Assembly: GCA_029778535.1 (NCBI GenBank)
Contig: JAKOQB010000067.1
Coordinates: 1 to 64,000, forward strand
DNA length: 64,000 nucleotides
Direction of reading: 5' to 3'
DNA from: Pseudomonadota bacterium
GTDB taxonomy: Bacteria; Pseudomonadota; Gammaproteobacteria; Burkholderiales; Burkholderiaceae_F
Below, piece by piece: positions 25,264-34,331 of this stretch. Each line of letters starts with the position of its first letter. The first letter of the stretch is position 1. A model generated the notes under the pieces. That model saw nothing but the letters and a program-made list of their open reading frames with translations, had not been told where the DNA came from and ran no database searches. Both the position numbers and the translations under genes were made by a program.

Positions 25264-26211
25264 TCAGCGGACGAAAAAATACAACGTCAGATGAAAGAAG
25301 ACCGGCGCGGCGAAGGTCAGCGCGTCGAGCCGGTCCAATACGCCGCGGGACAGCATCACGCGATCTTCGGCCCAGCCGCGTACGCCCAGGCTGCGTTTGA
25401 CGGAGTTGAGCACCAATCCGCCCATGAAGCCGGCGGCGACGATCGCCGCCGACATCAGGGTCGACTGCGACCACGTAAACGGGGTCATCCACCACAGCGC
25501 GGTACCGACCGCTGTTGCGCCGATGCCACCGGCGAGCACGCCCTCCCTGCTCTTGCTGGGATTGGACTGCAGCGGCGTGCGGCCGAGCGCGGCGCTGGCG
25601 ATCACCGCGAGCAGGTCGGACATCTGCAGCACGAGCAGGAAGTAGAGCAGCAGCAGCGCGCCGCGGTTCTCATAACCCGGCAATTCGATGCTCGCGATCG
25701 CCGGCGCATGGCTCACGCAATACACGCTGATCATCAGTCCCCACTGCACCTTGGCGACGCGCTGCAGGTAGTCGACGGTGTCCTGCTTCAGCGCCATCAC
25801 GACCGGCAGCAGAAGAAACACGTACACGGGGATGAACACCGCGAACAAGCCGTAGCTTTCCCCGGCGACCAGCAGGTACTGGATCGGAATCACGACGTAG
25901 AACGCGATCACCAGCGCCCAGTGGTCGCTCGGACGGATCGGCGTCAACGCCACGAACTCGCGCAGTGCGAGAAAGGACGCGAGCGCGAACAGCACCACCA
26001 GCGCGCCGCCGCCGACGGCGAATCCGAGCGCGAACAGCAGCACGATCAGCCACGACGCGCGAATGCGCGAATTCAGCTGCCGGATCCACGCGAGCTTGGC
26101 CGCGTCCGTCGTGCGCATGGCGAGCCGCGCTCCGAGCAGGGTGGCGGTCCCGATCAGCAGCGCCATGCCGAGCAGCACGACAAAGAAGGTCTCATGCAGG
26201 CTGAGTTCCAT
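25264..26211 (-). CDS. cdsA: Phosphatidate cytidylyltransferase
   Basis: The 315-residue protein has about eight hydrophobic segments. Near the C-terminus it carries the CdsA signature region, SNPSKSREGVLAGGIGAT and GGLVLNSVKRSLGVRGW, followed by a catalytic aspartate-containing DRLDALTFAAPVFFHL. It makes CDP-diacylglycerol from phosphatidate and CTP in the inner membrane. It starts 5 bases after plsC, whose product provides its substrate, so the pair forms a phospholipid operon. It is likely a second copy beside the main CdsA of the cell, which cannot be checked here. Confidence 0.9.
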   Translation of the reverse strand: MELSLHETFFVVLLGMALLIGTATLLGARLAMRTTDAAKLAWIRQLNSRIRASWLIVLLFALGFAVGGGALVVLFALASFLALREFVALTPIRPSDHWALVIAFYVVIPIQYLLVAGESYGLFAVFIPVYVFLLLPVVMALKQDTVDYLQRVAKVQWGLMISVYCVSHAPAIASIELPGYENRGALLLLYFLLVLQMSDLLAVIASAALGRTPLQSNPSKSREGVLAGGIGATAVGTALWWMTPFTWSQSTLMSAAIVAAGFMGGLVLNSVKRSLGVRGWAEDRVMLSRGVLDRLDALTFAAPVFFHLTLYFFVR

Positions 26212-26216
26212 GGCAA

Positions 26217-26840
26217 TCAATCCGCCAGCGCGATCACCGCATTGCGCGCGCGCGACAGGAACTGCTCCTTCGCTTCGCCCTCCGCCAGGGCGAGCGGCGC
26301 GCCGAAGCGCACCGTGCAGATGATCGGCACCGGCAGCAGCGCGCCCTTGGGCATGCTGCGGTGGAGGTTTTCGATGTACACGGGGATCAGCTCGACCTGC
26401 GGGAACTCCTGCGCCAGCGTGTACAGGCCGCTTCTGAACGGCCCCGGCAGCGGCTGCGGCGAGCGCGTGCCTTCGGGAAAGATGATCAGCGAGAAGCCGT
26501 GCGTCAGCGCGTCGCGCAGCGGATCGAGCGGGTCTGCGGTGCGGTCTTCGCGCGCGCGGTCGATCATCACCACGTTCAGTTCGTCCTGCGCGATGCGCGT
26601 CTTCAGCCCGCCGCCGCCCCAGTAATCCCTGGCCGCGACCGGCCGCGTGTTGGCGCGCAGCGCCGCCGGTAGCGCGGCCCACAGCACGACCGTGTCCATG
26701 TGGCTGGTGTGGTTGGCGAAGTAGATGCGCTGCGTGGCCTTTGGCGTACAGCCGATCCAGCGCGGATAGGCACCGACCAGCAGGCGCACCAGCCAGACGA
26801 TGGGCGGCAGGAACTTGGGAAGGGGAATGCGTACGCGCAA
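26217..26840 (-). CDS. plsC: 1-acyl-sn-glycerol-3-phosphate acyltransferase
   Basis: The 207-residue enzyme adds the second acyl chain to lysophosphatidate. The catalytic HX4D motif is NHTSHMD (H44, D49), and the substrate motif FPEGTRS follows. A further motif PVYIENLHR is seen. The only start giving a complete N-terminus is a TTG at 26840 (MRVRIPLPKF); no ATG precedes the conserved region. It is paired with cdsA downstream. Confidence 0.9.
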   Translation of the reverse strand: MRVRIPLPKFLPPIVWLVRLLVGAYPRWIGCTPKATQRIYFANHTSHMDTVVLWAALPAALRANTRPVAARDYWGGGGLKTRIAQDELNVVMIDRAREDRTADPLDPLRDALTHGFSLIIFPEGTRSPQPLPGPFRSGLYTLAQEFPQVELIPVYIENLHRSMPKGALLPVPIICTVRFGAPLALAEGEAKEQFLSRARNAVIALAD

Positions 26841-27001
26841 TCGATTTTCCGCGCAGGCGGCGGGGCGCGCCGATTATGCCGTGCGGTCCGCGCCGACCTC
26901 TTGATCCAGGGCCGAATCCGTTCGGCGCGGCGGCTCGTACAGAAGCAAGGATGGCTGCCGCACGCAGGCCATCGGCAAACCCACTGCAAGGAGATCCAGC
27001 C

Positions 27002-27439
27002 ATGCAACTTGCGCGCTCCCTGATAACCGTCGCGCTCGCCGCTGCCGTCGCAGCGAGCGCATTCGCGCAGGACAGGCCCACGCTGTACAAGCGTCTCGGC
27101 GGCTACGACGCGCTTGCCGCGGTGACCGACGACTTTCTCGGCCGGTTGGCGCCCGATCCGAAGCTCGGCCGCTTCTTCGTCGGCCACAGCACGGATTCGA
27201 TCAAGCGAATTCGCGGCGGCATCGTCGACTTCCTGTGCGTCGCGACCAAGGGTCCGTGCTCATACAGCGGCCGCGACATGAAGACCGCGCACACGGGGCT
27301 GAAGATCACCGACGAGGACTGGGACATCTCGGTGAAAGCACTGACGGCCACGCTCGACAAGTTCAGCGTGCCGCTGGCGGAGAAGAACGAAGTGCTGGCG
27401 GCGGTGGCGATGCTGAAGAACGACATCGTCGAGCGATGA
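27002..27439 (+). CDS. glbN: Group I truncated haemoglobin with a signal peptide
   Basis: The 145-residue protein begins with a cleavable signal peptide (MQLARSLITVALAAAVAASAFAQ), followed by a 2-on-2 globin: YKRLGGYDALAAVTDDFLGRL, FFVGHSTDSIKR and the proximal histidine H97 in KTAHTGLKITDEDW. An AAGGAG site precedes the ATG. Most truncated globins are cytoplasmic, so export to the periplasm is notable. A role in oxygen or nitric oxide chemistry is probable but not shown. Confidence 0.9.
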   Translation: MQLARSLITVALAAAVAASAFAQDRPTLYKRLGGYDALAAVTDDFLGRLAPDPKLGRFFVGHSTDSIKRIRGGIVDFLCVATKGPCSYSGRDMKTAHTGLKITDEDWDISVKALTATLDKFSVPLAEKNEVLAAVAMLKNDIVER

Positions 27440-27440
27440 A

Positions 27441-27720
27441 CCTGCAGCCGCCGGCGGCTCCGGCTGCATCGGCCGTGCGCCGGCGGTGCGCGTCGCCGAG
27501 CGCGGCGAGACGCTGGTTCGCTTGATCGGCACGCCGCACCCCGGTCAGTCGAAGATCGCCGAATTCGTCGCGGTCGACCCCGCATCGATCCGCGCCGCTG
27601 CGTGCGCCGGCGGCAGATGGTCGAGGCGCTGGTGCAGGCGGTCGAGAATCCGCCGTCGGCCGCAATCGCCGTCGTCGACGTGCCGCGCATCCGCGCGACG
27701 CGCGCTCAACCGGTTCCGCC
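27441..27720 (+). pseudogene. Remnant of an NAD(P)-binding epimerase-like gene
   Basis: Two short pieces of one protein family are visible in different frames. The first, from about 27450, reads GGSGCIGRAP then VRLIGTPHPGQSKIAEF, matching the nucleotide-binding start of atypical short-chain dehydrogenases or complex I NDUFA9-like proteins. The second, from about 27600, reads MVEALVQAVENPPSAAI then VVDVPRIRA, the C-terminal end of the same family. The middle (about 150-200 residues) is missing and there is no start codon. The assignment is by eye. The remnant overlaps the tldD stop. Confidence 0.55.
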
Positions 27721-29178
27721 GACGGTCAGTCCTTCGATGCGCAGCGTCGGCTGACCGACACCGACCGGCACGCTCTGGCCGTCCTTGCCGCACACGCCGA
27801 TGCCGGGGTCGAGCGCCATGTCGTTGCCGACCATCGTCACGCGCGTCAGCGCATCGGGTCCGTTGCCGATCAGGGTCGCGCCCTTGACCGGCGCGGCGAC
27901 CCTGCCGTTCTCGATCAGGTAGGCCTCGGCCATGCTGAACACGAACTTGCCGCTGGTGATGTCGACCTGCCCGCCGCCGAAGTTGGTCGCGTACAGTCCC
28001 TTCTTCACCGAGCGGATGATCTCCTCCGGCGCGTGTTCGCCGCCGAGCATGTAGGTGTTGGTCATGCGCGGCATCGGCAGGAATGCGAAGGATTCGCGCC
28101 GGCCGTTGCCGGTCGATGCGGTCTTCATCAGCCGCGCGTTCAGCGAATCCTGCAGGTAGCCGCGCAGCACGCCGTCCTCGATCAGCACGGTGCGCGAGGT
28201 CGGATTGCCTTCGTCGTCGATGCTGAGCGAACCGCGCCGCTCGGCAATCGTGCCGTCGTCGACCACGGTCACCCCTTTCGAGGCGACGCGCTGGCCCACG
28301 CGGCCCGAAAACGCGCTCGACCCCTTGCGGTTGAAGTCGCCTTCGAGGCCGTGGCCGATCGCCTCGTGCAGCAGGATGCCGGGCCAGCCCGGCCCGAGCA
28401 CGACCGTCATCACGCCGGCCGGCGCCGGTTGCGCGCGCAGGTTCGTGAGCGCCATGTCGACCGCGACCTGCACGTACTCGGCCAGCCGCGCGTCGGTGAA
28501 GTGCGCGAGGTCGACACGCCCGCCGCCGCCGGAGAAACCCTGCTCGCGCCGGCCGCCGTCCTCGACGATCACCGTCACCGACACGCGCGCCAGCGGCCGC
28601 ACGTCGGCGGCCAGCACCGCGGTCGCCTTGCGGTCGGCGCGCGCGACCAGCACCACGTCGTATTCGCCGCTGATGCTCGCCATCACCTGTTTGACCCTGG
28701 CGTCGCGCCCGCGCGCCATCTTCTCGATGCGCTCGAGCAGTTGCACCTTCTGCACCGCGTCCATCGAAGCGATCGGGTCGATCGCCGCGTACAGCGGCGT
28801 CGCCTTGCGCGTCGCGAATTTCGCCGCCACCTTCGCGCTGCCGCCGCCGGCGCGCGCGATCGAGCGCACGGTGCGCGCGGCTTCCATCAGCGCGTCCTCC
28901 GACAGGTCGTCGGAATACGCGAACGCGGTCTTGTCGCCGACCACCGCGCGTACACCGACGCCCTGCTGGATGTCGAAGCTGCCGCTCTTGACGATGCCTT
29001 CCTCCAGCGAGAACGACTCGTTGCGCGTGTACTGGAAATAGATGTCGGCAAAGTCTGCGTCGTGCTCGAACACCGTCGCCAGCGCCCGCTGCAGCTTGTT
29101 CTCGTCCAGTTCGTACGGTTCCAACAGCAGCCCGCGCGCGATGGCGAGGCGTTCCAAGGTGGGATCGGAGGGTTTCAT
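27706..29178 (-). CDS. tldD: Metalloprotease TldD
   Basis: The 490-residue protein has the zinc-binding motif HEAIGHGLEGDFNRKGSSAF and the C-terminal GGGQVDITSGKFVF of the TldD/PmbA family, which with PmbA degrades or matures small peptides such as microcin B17 and CcdA. Its partner gene pmbA is not in this window. A 119-bp heptamer array separates it from the nitrilase gene upstream on the same strand. The order yhdP-nit-tldD is a recurring arrangement in betaproteobacteria. Confidence 0.95.
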   Translation of the reverse strand: MKPSDPTLERLAIARGLLLEPYELDENKLQRALATVFEHDADFADIYFQYTRNESFSLEEGIVKSGSFDIQQGVGVRAVVGDKTAFAYSDDLSEDALMEAARTVRSIARAGGGSAKVAAKFATRKATPLYAAIDPIASMDAVQKVQLLERIEKMARGRDARVKQVMASISGEYDVVLVARADRKATAVLAADVRPLARVSVTVIVEDGGRREQGFSGGGGRVDLAHFTDARLAEYVQVAVDMALTNLRAQPAPAGVMTVVLGPGWPGILLHEAIGHGLEGDFNRKGSSAFSGRVGQRVASKGVTVVDDGTIAERRGSLSIDDEGNPTSRTVLIEDGVLRGYLQDSLNARLMKTASTGNGRRESFAFLPMPRMTNTYMLGGEHAPEEIIRSVKKGLYATNFGGGQVDITSGKFVFSMAEAYLIENGRVAAPVKGATLIGNGPDALTRVTMVGNDMALDPGIGVCGKDGQSVPVGVGQPTLRIEGLTVGGTG

Positions 29179-29186
29179 CGGAGTGA

Positions 29187-29305
29187 GGATTCAGGATTGC
29201 GGATCGCGGATTGCGAGCAACGGACAACGGACAACGAACAACGGATCACGGATCACGGATCACGGATCACGGATCACGGATCACGGATCACGGATCACGG
29301 ATCAC
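29187..29305 (+). repeat. Heptamer tandem array B (17 units of 7 bp)
   Basis: Exactly 119 bases split into seventeen heptamers: GGATTCA, GGATTGC, GGATCGC, GGATTGC, GAGCAAC, GGACAAC twice, GAACAAC and then GGATCAC nine times. The first unit starts 9 bases before the tldD start codon and the last overlaps the nitrilase stop codon, so the array replaces the whole spacer between them. It shares units and their order with arrays at 18626 and 52596. Confidence 0.95.
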
Positions 29306-30138
29306 AACACCCGATGAGCCAGCGCCGGCAGGCTGGCACGCACGTCGGCGATGCGGGCGAGGTCCACGTCGCCGATCACCACGCCCGGGCCTTCGTCGCG
29401 GATGGCGACGATTTCGCCCCACGGGTCGATCAGCATGCTGTGGCCGTAGGTGGCGCGGCCGTTCTCGTGCCTGCCGCCCTGCGCCGGCGCGAGCACGTAG
29501 GCGAGGTTCTCGATCGCACGCGCGCGCAGCAGCGTCTGCCAGTGCGCCTGGCCGGTGGTCGCGGTGAATGCGGACGGCACCAGGATCAGGTCCGGCTGCT
29601 CCAGCGCGCGATACAGCTCCGGAAAGCGCAGGTCGTAGCACACCGACAGACCGGCCTTGACCTGCGGCCCGCCCGACGGCTGGAACGTGAACGTGCGCAC
29701 CGTGCGGCCGGGCGCGATCGTGCGCGCCTCGTCGTACGACTCGTCGCCCTTGGCGAACGCGAACAGGTGGATCTTGTCGTAGCGCGCGATCCTCACGCCG
29801 CGCGGATCGAACACCAGCACGGAATTCATCACCCGGTGCGCGTCGGCCGCTTCCAGCGGCACCGTGCCGCCGACCAGCCAGATGCCGTGCGTACGCGCCG
29901 CTGCCGCGAGGAATTCCTGGATCGGCCCGCGGCCGTCGGGCTCGCGCACCGCGACCTTGTCGGTTTCGCGGCCCATCAGGCAGAAGTATTCGGGCAGCGC
30001 GACGAGTTGCGCGCCGGCGCGCACGGCTTCGGCGATCAGCGTCTCGGCGTCACGCAGGTTGGCGTCGACCGCGGGTTTCGACACCATCTGCACGGCGGCG
30101 ACGCGCACGGTCTGCGGGGAAGGGCGGCTGTTGGTCAT
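29302..30138 (-). CDS. Carbon-nitrogen hydrolase (nitrilase superfamily)
   Basis: The 278-residue enzyme has the Glu-Lys-Cys triad of nitrilases: E50 in VALPEYF, K122 in YDKIHLF and C167 in [10 protein letters not shown]. The length and its position between yhdP and tldD fit the Nit1/Nit2-like deaminated glutathione amidase group found in betaproteobacteria. The ATG at 30138 lies 5 bases after the yhdP stop, indicating co-transcription. Its stop codon TGA is formed within the last repeat unit of heptamer array B. Confidence 0.92.
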   Translation of the reverse strand: MTNSRPSPQTVRVAAVQMVSKPAVDANLRDAETLIAEAVRAGAQLVALPEYFCLMGRETDKVAVREPDGRGPIQEFLAAAARTHGIWLVGGTVPLEAADAHRVMNSVLVFDPRGVRIARYDKIHLFAFAKGDESYDEARTIAPGRTVRTFTFQPSGGPQVKAGLSVCYDLRFPELYRALEQPDLILVPSAFTATTGQAHWQTLLRARAIENLAYVLAPAQGGRHENGRATYGHSMLIDPWGEIVAIRDEGPGVVIGDVDLARIADVRASLPALAHRVL

Positions 30139-30143
30139 GTCGG

Positions 30144-33100
30144 CTACTTGGGCGTGGCAGCAGCTTCGGGGGTGCGCTCGCGGCGCCGCACCTGCGGATC
30201 GCTCCATGTTCCGGTGATGTCGAACTCGTGCGAGAACGCCTTCGACAGCGGATCGCGCAGCAGCCACTGCGCAACGAACGTCCCCAGGCCGATGGCCGGA
30301 TTGAGCACAGCATACGCGAGCGACGCGGAGCCCGCGTTCACCTCCGGCAGCACCAGCACGTGCAAGTTCTGCGTCTCCTTCTGCAGATCGGCCGACCCTT
30401 CGAGCAGTACGGTTGCATTGACGCCGCGCATCTTGAAGTCATGCGTGGTCAGCACGCCGCCGGCCACGTCGGCGGTGGCGGTGATCGCGTCGAACGCGAA
30501 GCCTTCGGAGAACACGTCGCGGAAGTCGAGCGTGATCCGGCGCGGCAGCGCCTGCAGCGACAGCACACCCAGCAGGCGCGCCACGCCGGCATCGCCCTTC
30601 AGGAACTGACCTTTGTTCGTGGTCAGACTCAGCTTGCCCGCCAGGCTCGGGTAGTCGAGCGCGAACGGCGAGCCGCGCCACGCGAGTTCTCCTTCGAGCC
30701 GGCCCTCGCCGCCGCGCAGCGCGCCCGGCATGCCGAAGCGAGCGAGCAGCTTGCCGGCGTCGGTGAAGTCGAGCGCGAGGTTCATCGCCACACGGCGCGG
30801 CCCCCCTTCGGTTGCGCGCTGCCATTGGCCGCTCGCGGTCAGGCGGCCGTCGGGGTTGGCGAACTCGAGCTTGCCCACCTGCCACACGGCGCTCGGCCCG
30901 GTGCCGACGTTCTGCGCCTGCAGTTCGAGGCGGCCGAGCGGATGGCCGGCGAACTCGAATTCGTTCGCGATCACGTCGAACGCCGGCAGTTCGGTCGGCG
31001 GCGCATCGAGCAGCTCGGTCAGTTGCGAGCGGCTGCCTTCCGGAATCGTCAGCCGCGCCAGCCGCGCGCTGACGCGGCCGAGGTTGCCTGCCTGCGCCGG
31101 CCGCCACGTGACTGCGCCGCTGACGTGGTCCGAATTCACGTTCGCGAGCCACAGCCCGTCGGCTTCGCGCGTGGCGCCGAGCACCACGTTGGCGAACGGT
31201 TTGCCGCCGATCACGAGTTCGCGCACGCGCGCGGCCACTGCGTTGAGCGCCATGCCGCTGTCGCCGCCCTGCAGATCGAGCAAAGGCAGCCAGCGATCGA
31301 GGTCGAGTCGATCGACGTTGACGGTGGCACGGAGGCCGCTTGCCGGCAGCGCGAGCGCCTCGACGTCGCCCGCCGCGAACGCGCCACGCTCGATGCGCAG
31401 GGTTGCGCCGGCGTCGCGCGCGCGCTCGAGCGCGAGCGCGAACCGCGTGCCGGCGGTCACGCGGATCGAATCGGCATCGGGCGACTTGTCGCCCGCGTCG
31501 CGCGGCGCGATCTCGATCCGCAGCGGCAGCGGATCGTTCGCCGCCTTGCGCAGCGGTGCGGGCAGATCGATCGCGACGCCGACGAGGTCGGAAGTGACGC
31601 GCAGGTCGGTGCGCCGGTTCTTCACGACGATGTTTGCCGCATAGCGCGCGGTGCCTTGCACGCGATCGAACAGCCGCTGCGCGGCCGCGGCGTCGACCAG
31701 CCGGCGCGCGGCCTGCGACGTCGCGCTGCCGCTGCCGGCGATTTCGATCGCGCCGTCCGCGCGTGTCGTGACGTCGGCGCGGAATGGACCGCCGAGGAAC
31801 TGTCCGTTCAGGCCCGCGATGCGCAGCGATTTCTCGGTGAACTCGACGGCGCCGTTGACGCCGGTGAACGGCGGCAGGTCGTCGCGCAGGTTCACGTCGT
31901 CGTTGGCCAGCGCAACCTTGCCGCGCACGCGGGTGTCGCGCGCGTGCGCCAGCGCAATGTCGAGCTTCAGGTCCAGCGTCCCGTCGCCGCGCGCATTGGC
32001 GCGCGCCAGAAAGCCGCCGAGCCAACCGCCGACCGGGCTCGAATTCACGAAGCGGAACATGTCCGCGACCGGCCCGCTGCCTTTGCCTTCGATCGTGAGC
32101 TTCGGCTCCGTTGCGCCGAGTTCCGGCAGCGTGGCGCGCACGCCGGTGAGCTGGATTCCGTAGACCTGCGCGCGGCGCGCGGTGACCTCGATCTTGCGCC
32201 GCTCGAACACGAAATCGCCGTCGATGCCGTTGATCTGCGGCCAGGTGTCGGTCGCCGCCACCGCCGTGCTGTCGTCGACGCGCGCGGGCAGGTAGTCGAG
32301 CGCGCCGCCGGCGATCTTCGCCGCGACCCGGAAATCTCCGAGCGCCGGCTGCGCGAACGGAAAATCCATCAGGTCGCCTTTCAGCCGGAAGCTGGCGTCG
32401 CGCGCGGTGCCGCCGACGAGCGCGCGCTGCAGCCACATGCGCACGCCGGGAGCGACCTGCAGCGGAATCACCTTGTAGATCCGGTTCGCTTCGGCGCGCA
32501 CGATCTGGCCGCCGGCGTCGATCAGTCCGATGCCCTTGCCGCCGCTGCGGTACGTCGCCTGCCCGTTCAGATCGAGGTCCGCGCTCGTCGCCGCGACCGA
32601 ATCGATCTGCAGTTCAAGGCCGCCGCGCAGCGTCCAGCGCGCGTTGGCGTTCAGTCGGTCGAACGACAGCGGCTCCTCGAAGACGCCGGGAAATTCCAGC
32701 ACCGCGCTGCGCGCGCGGATCTGCGCGCTGCCGCCGCGCGCATCCATGTCGAGCGTGCCGGTCAGGTTCTCGAAGCCCGGCCGTCCCGGCCGCGGTTTGC
32801 CGTCGGCCGACAGCAGCGGATCGGCCGGCTCGCTGTTCATCGACAGACGGTCGAACTGGGTGCGCAGCGCGTACTGCGCCGGCGCGGTCGCTTCGCCCTC
32901 CCACGCATAGCGCAGGTTGGCCAGATCGCCGCGCACGCCGAAGCGGCGCGCCGCGTCGTGCCACGCGGCCGGCAACGGCAGTTGCGCCGCCAGTTCGCTC
33001 ACCGTGGCGAGGGAAACGCCGCTTGTCTCGACCAGCCCGCGCTCGGGCTTGCCGTCGGCGGCGCGCGTCACGCGCACGCGCACGTCGGTCGGCGGCAACG

Positions 33101-34307
33101 CCAGCCGCGCGCCGGCCAGCGTCAGTTGCTGCGCGGCGAACTCGTAGCCGCCCTCCCACTCACTGCCCCATTCGCCCGCTTCGATGCGGCCCTGCAGCCG
33201 TTCGACCTGCAGCGGCTCGAGCTTGTCGCCAAGCCGCGCGGACACGTCGACCAGCGCCAGATCCGCGCTGAAGCGTCCGATGCGGCTGCGATCGAAGTCG
33301 AGCCACGCGCGCAACGCACCTTGCGCGCGCGCGACCGTCACCGTCGCCGGCAGCGCGTGCGTCAGTTGCGCGATGCGCGCCACATCCGCGTAATCGGTCT
33401 GCGCGAACACGCGCCCGGTCCATTGCGACACGTCGTTCGCGCGCACGAACCACGGGCGCCGGTATTCGCCGCGCAGATCGAGCGAGGCCGCCAGCGCCGC
33501 GGGCGGACGCGCGCGGAACGCGAACTGATTGCTGATCCAGCCGCGCCGCCATTCGAAATCGACATCGTCGAACTCGAGGTCGTCGTTCGTGACCGCGTCG
33601 CGATAGCGGACGCGCGCGTTGCGGATGCCGATGTGCCGTTGCGACAGCACCCAGTCGGCGATGCGCGTCTCGCCGCCCGCCGCCGCCGGGTCGAGCGTGA
33701 AGCCGGCTACCACAAAGCGGCCGTCGGCCTGGCGTTCGATGTCGAGCTCGGGAGTCAGGACCCACAGGTCGCGCAAGCGCAGTTGCAGCGCCGGCACGCT
33801 GCTCCACGACAGCGTGGCCTGCAGGCTCGGCAGCGTCAGCGCCGCGCGCCCGCTGCGGTCGAAGATCTGCACGTCGTCGAGCTGCAGCAGCGGATTGAAG
33901 CCGATCCAGCCGCTTTCGATGCGCGCGATCCGCACGTTGGCGTCGAGCAGCCGGCTCGCTTCGCGTTCCAGGGCCGGCCGGTATTCGTCGATGCGCGGCA
34001 TCAGGTAGTAGCGCGTCACGAGCCACAGCGCGCCGAACGCGAACCACGCCAGGACCAGCGCGATCCAAAGCGCGCGCAGCGCGAGGCGGATGCTGCGCAC
34101 GCAGCCGTCGCCGAAGCGGCGCGCGAGCGATCGCTCGGCGACGTGCAGCGCTTCCTCGACCGCTTGCTCGACCTTGTGTTCGAGCGCGTGCAGCGCCGCG
34201 ACCGGCGCGCTTTCGGTCGCAGCGGCGTCCGAGCGATCGTCAGGCGGCACAGGCGAGGGAAGAGGAGGGGACCGCTGTGTGAGCCGCTTCGCGGCCGTTG
34301 GTTCCAC
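30144..34307 (-). CDS. yhdP: YhdP/AsmA-like phospholipid transport protein
   Basis: A very large protein (1387 residues) with one membrane segment at about 77-97 (LRALWIALVLAWFAFGALWL) and a long periplasmic part rich in beta structure, as in the AsmA-like TIGR02099/YhdP family. The motif GWIGFNPLLQLDDVQIFD near residues 130-150 and the C-terminal GTFVAQWLLRDPLSKAF are typical. The family is implicated in moving phospholipids to the outer membrane. The start codon is GTG at 34307, only 24 bases from the divergent glnE start, so both promoters must lie in or near coding sequence. Confidence 0.93.
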   Translation of the reverse strand: MEPTAAKRLTQRSPPLPSPVPPDDRSDAAATESAPVAALHALEHKVEQAVEEALHVAERSLARRFGDGCVRSIRLALRALWIALVLAWFAFGALWLVTRYYLMPRIDEYRPALEREASRLLDANVRIARIESGWIGFNPLLQLDDVQIFDRSGRAALTLPSLQATLSWSSVPALQLRLRDLWVLTPELDIERQADGRFVVAGFTLDPAAAGGETRIADWVLSQRHIGIRNARVRYRDAVTNDDLEFDDVDFEWRRGWISNQFAFRARPPAALAASLDLRGEYRRPWFVRANDVSQWTGRVFAQTDYADVARIAQLTHALPATVTVARAQGALRAWLDFDRSRIGRFSADLALVDVSARLGDKLEPLQVERLQGRIEAGEWGSEWEGGYEFAAQQLTLAGARLALPPTDVRVRVTRAADGKPERGLVETSGVSLATVSELAAQLPLPAAWHDAARRFGVRGDLANLRYAWEGEATAPAQYALRTQFDRLSMNSEPADPLLSADGKPRPGRPGFENLTGTLDMDARGGSAQIRARSAVLEFPGVFEEPLSFDRLNANARWTLRGGLELQIDSVAATSADLDLNGQATYRSGGKGIGLIDAGGQIVRAEANRIYKVIPLQVAPGVRMWLQRALVGGTARDASFRLKGDLMDFPFAQPALGDFRVAAKIAGGALDYLPARVDDSTAVAATDTWPQINGIDGDFVFERRKIEVTARRAQVYGIQLTGVRATLPELGATEPKLTIEGKGSGPVADMFRFVNSSPVGGWLGGFLARANARGDGTLDLKLDIALAHARDTRVRGKVALANDDVNLRDDLPPFTGVNGAVEFTEKSLRIAGLNGQFLGGPFRADVTTRADGAIEIAGSGSATSQAARRLVDAAAAQRLFDRVQGTARYAANIVVKNRRTDLRVTSDLVGVAIDLPAPLRKAANDPLPLRIEIAPRDAGDKSPDADSIRVTAGTRFALALERARDAGATLRIERGAFAAGDVEALALPASGLRATVNVDRLDLDRWLPLLDLQGGDSGMALNAVAARVRELVIGGKPFANVVLGATREADGLWLANVNSDHVSGAVTWRPAQAGNLGRVSARLARLTIPEGSRSQLTELLDAPPTELPAFDVIANEFEFAGHPLGRLELQAQNVGTGPSAVWQVGKLEFANPDGRLTASGQWQRATEGGPRRVAMNLALDFTDAGKLLARFGMPGALRGGEGRLEGELAWRGSPFALDYPSLAGKLSLTTNKGQFLKGDAGVARLLGVLSLQALPRRITLDFRDVFSEGFAFDAITATADVAGGVLTTHDFKMRGVNATVLLEGSADLQKETQNLHVLVLPEVNAGSASLAYAVLNPAIGLGTFVAQWLLRDPLSKAFSHEFDITGTWSDPQVRRRERTPEAAATPK

Positions 34308-34331
34308 CGCGCACCTAGAATCCGGTCACCG

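Noticed and set aside
24148..26625. Long plus-strand open frame opposite aroG leader, cdsA and plsC
   Set aside because: It is a low-complexity arginine- and glutamine-rich translation with no motif, antisense to three genes with clear families and to the attenuator.
29187..29305. CRISPR array or microsatellite error at the GGATCAC run
   Set aside because: Units are 7 bp with no spacers and there are no cas genes, so CRISPR is excluded. Assembly error is unlikely to account for it because the mixed units before the GGATCAC run recur in the same order at two other places.
30228..34331. Very long open frame on the plus strand opposite yhdP, continuous with glnE
   Set aside because: It is an antisense frame kept open by extreme GC content and codon bias. 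It is rich in R, A, Q, V and H, has no domain motifs, and only the part from 34332 onward is a real protein.
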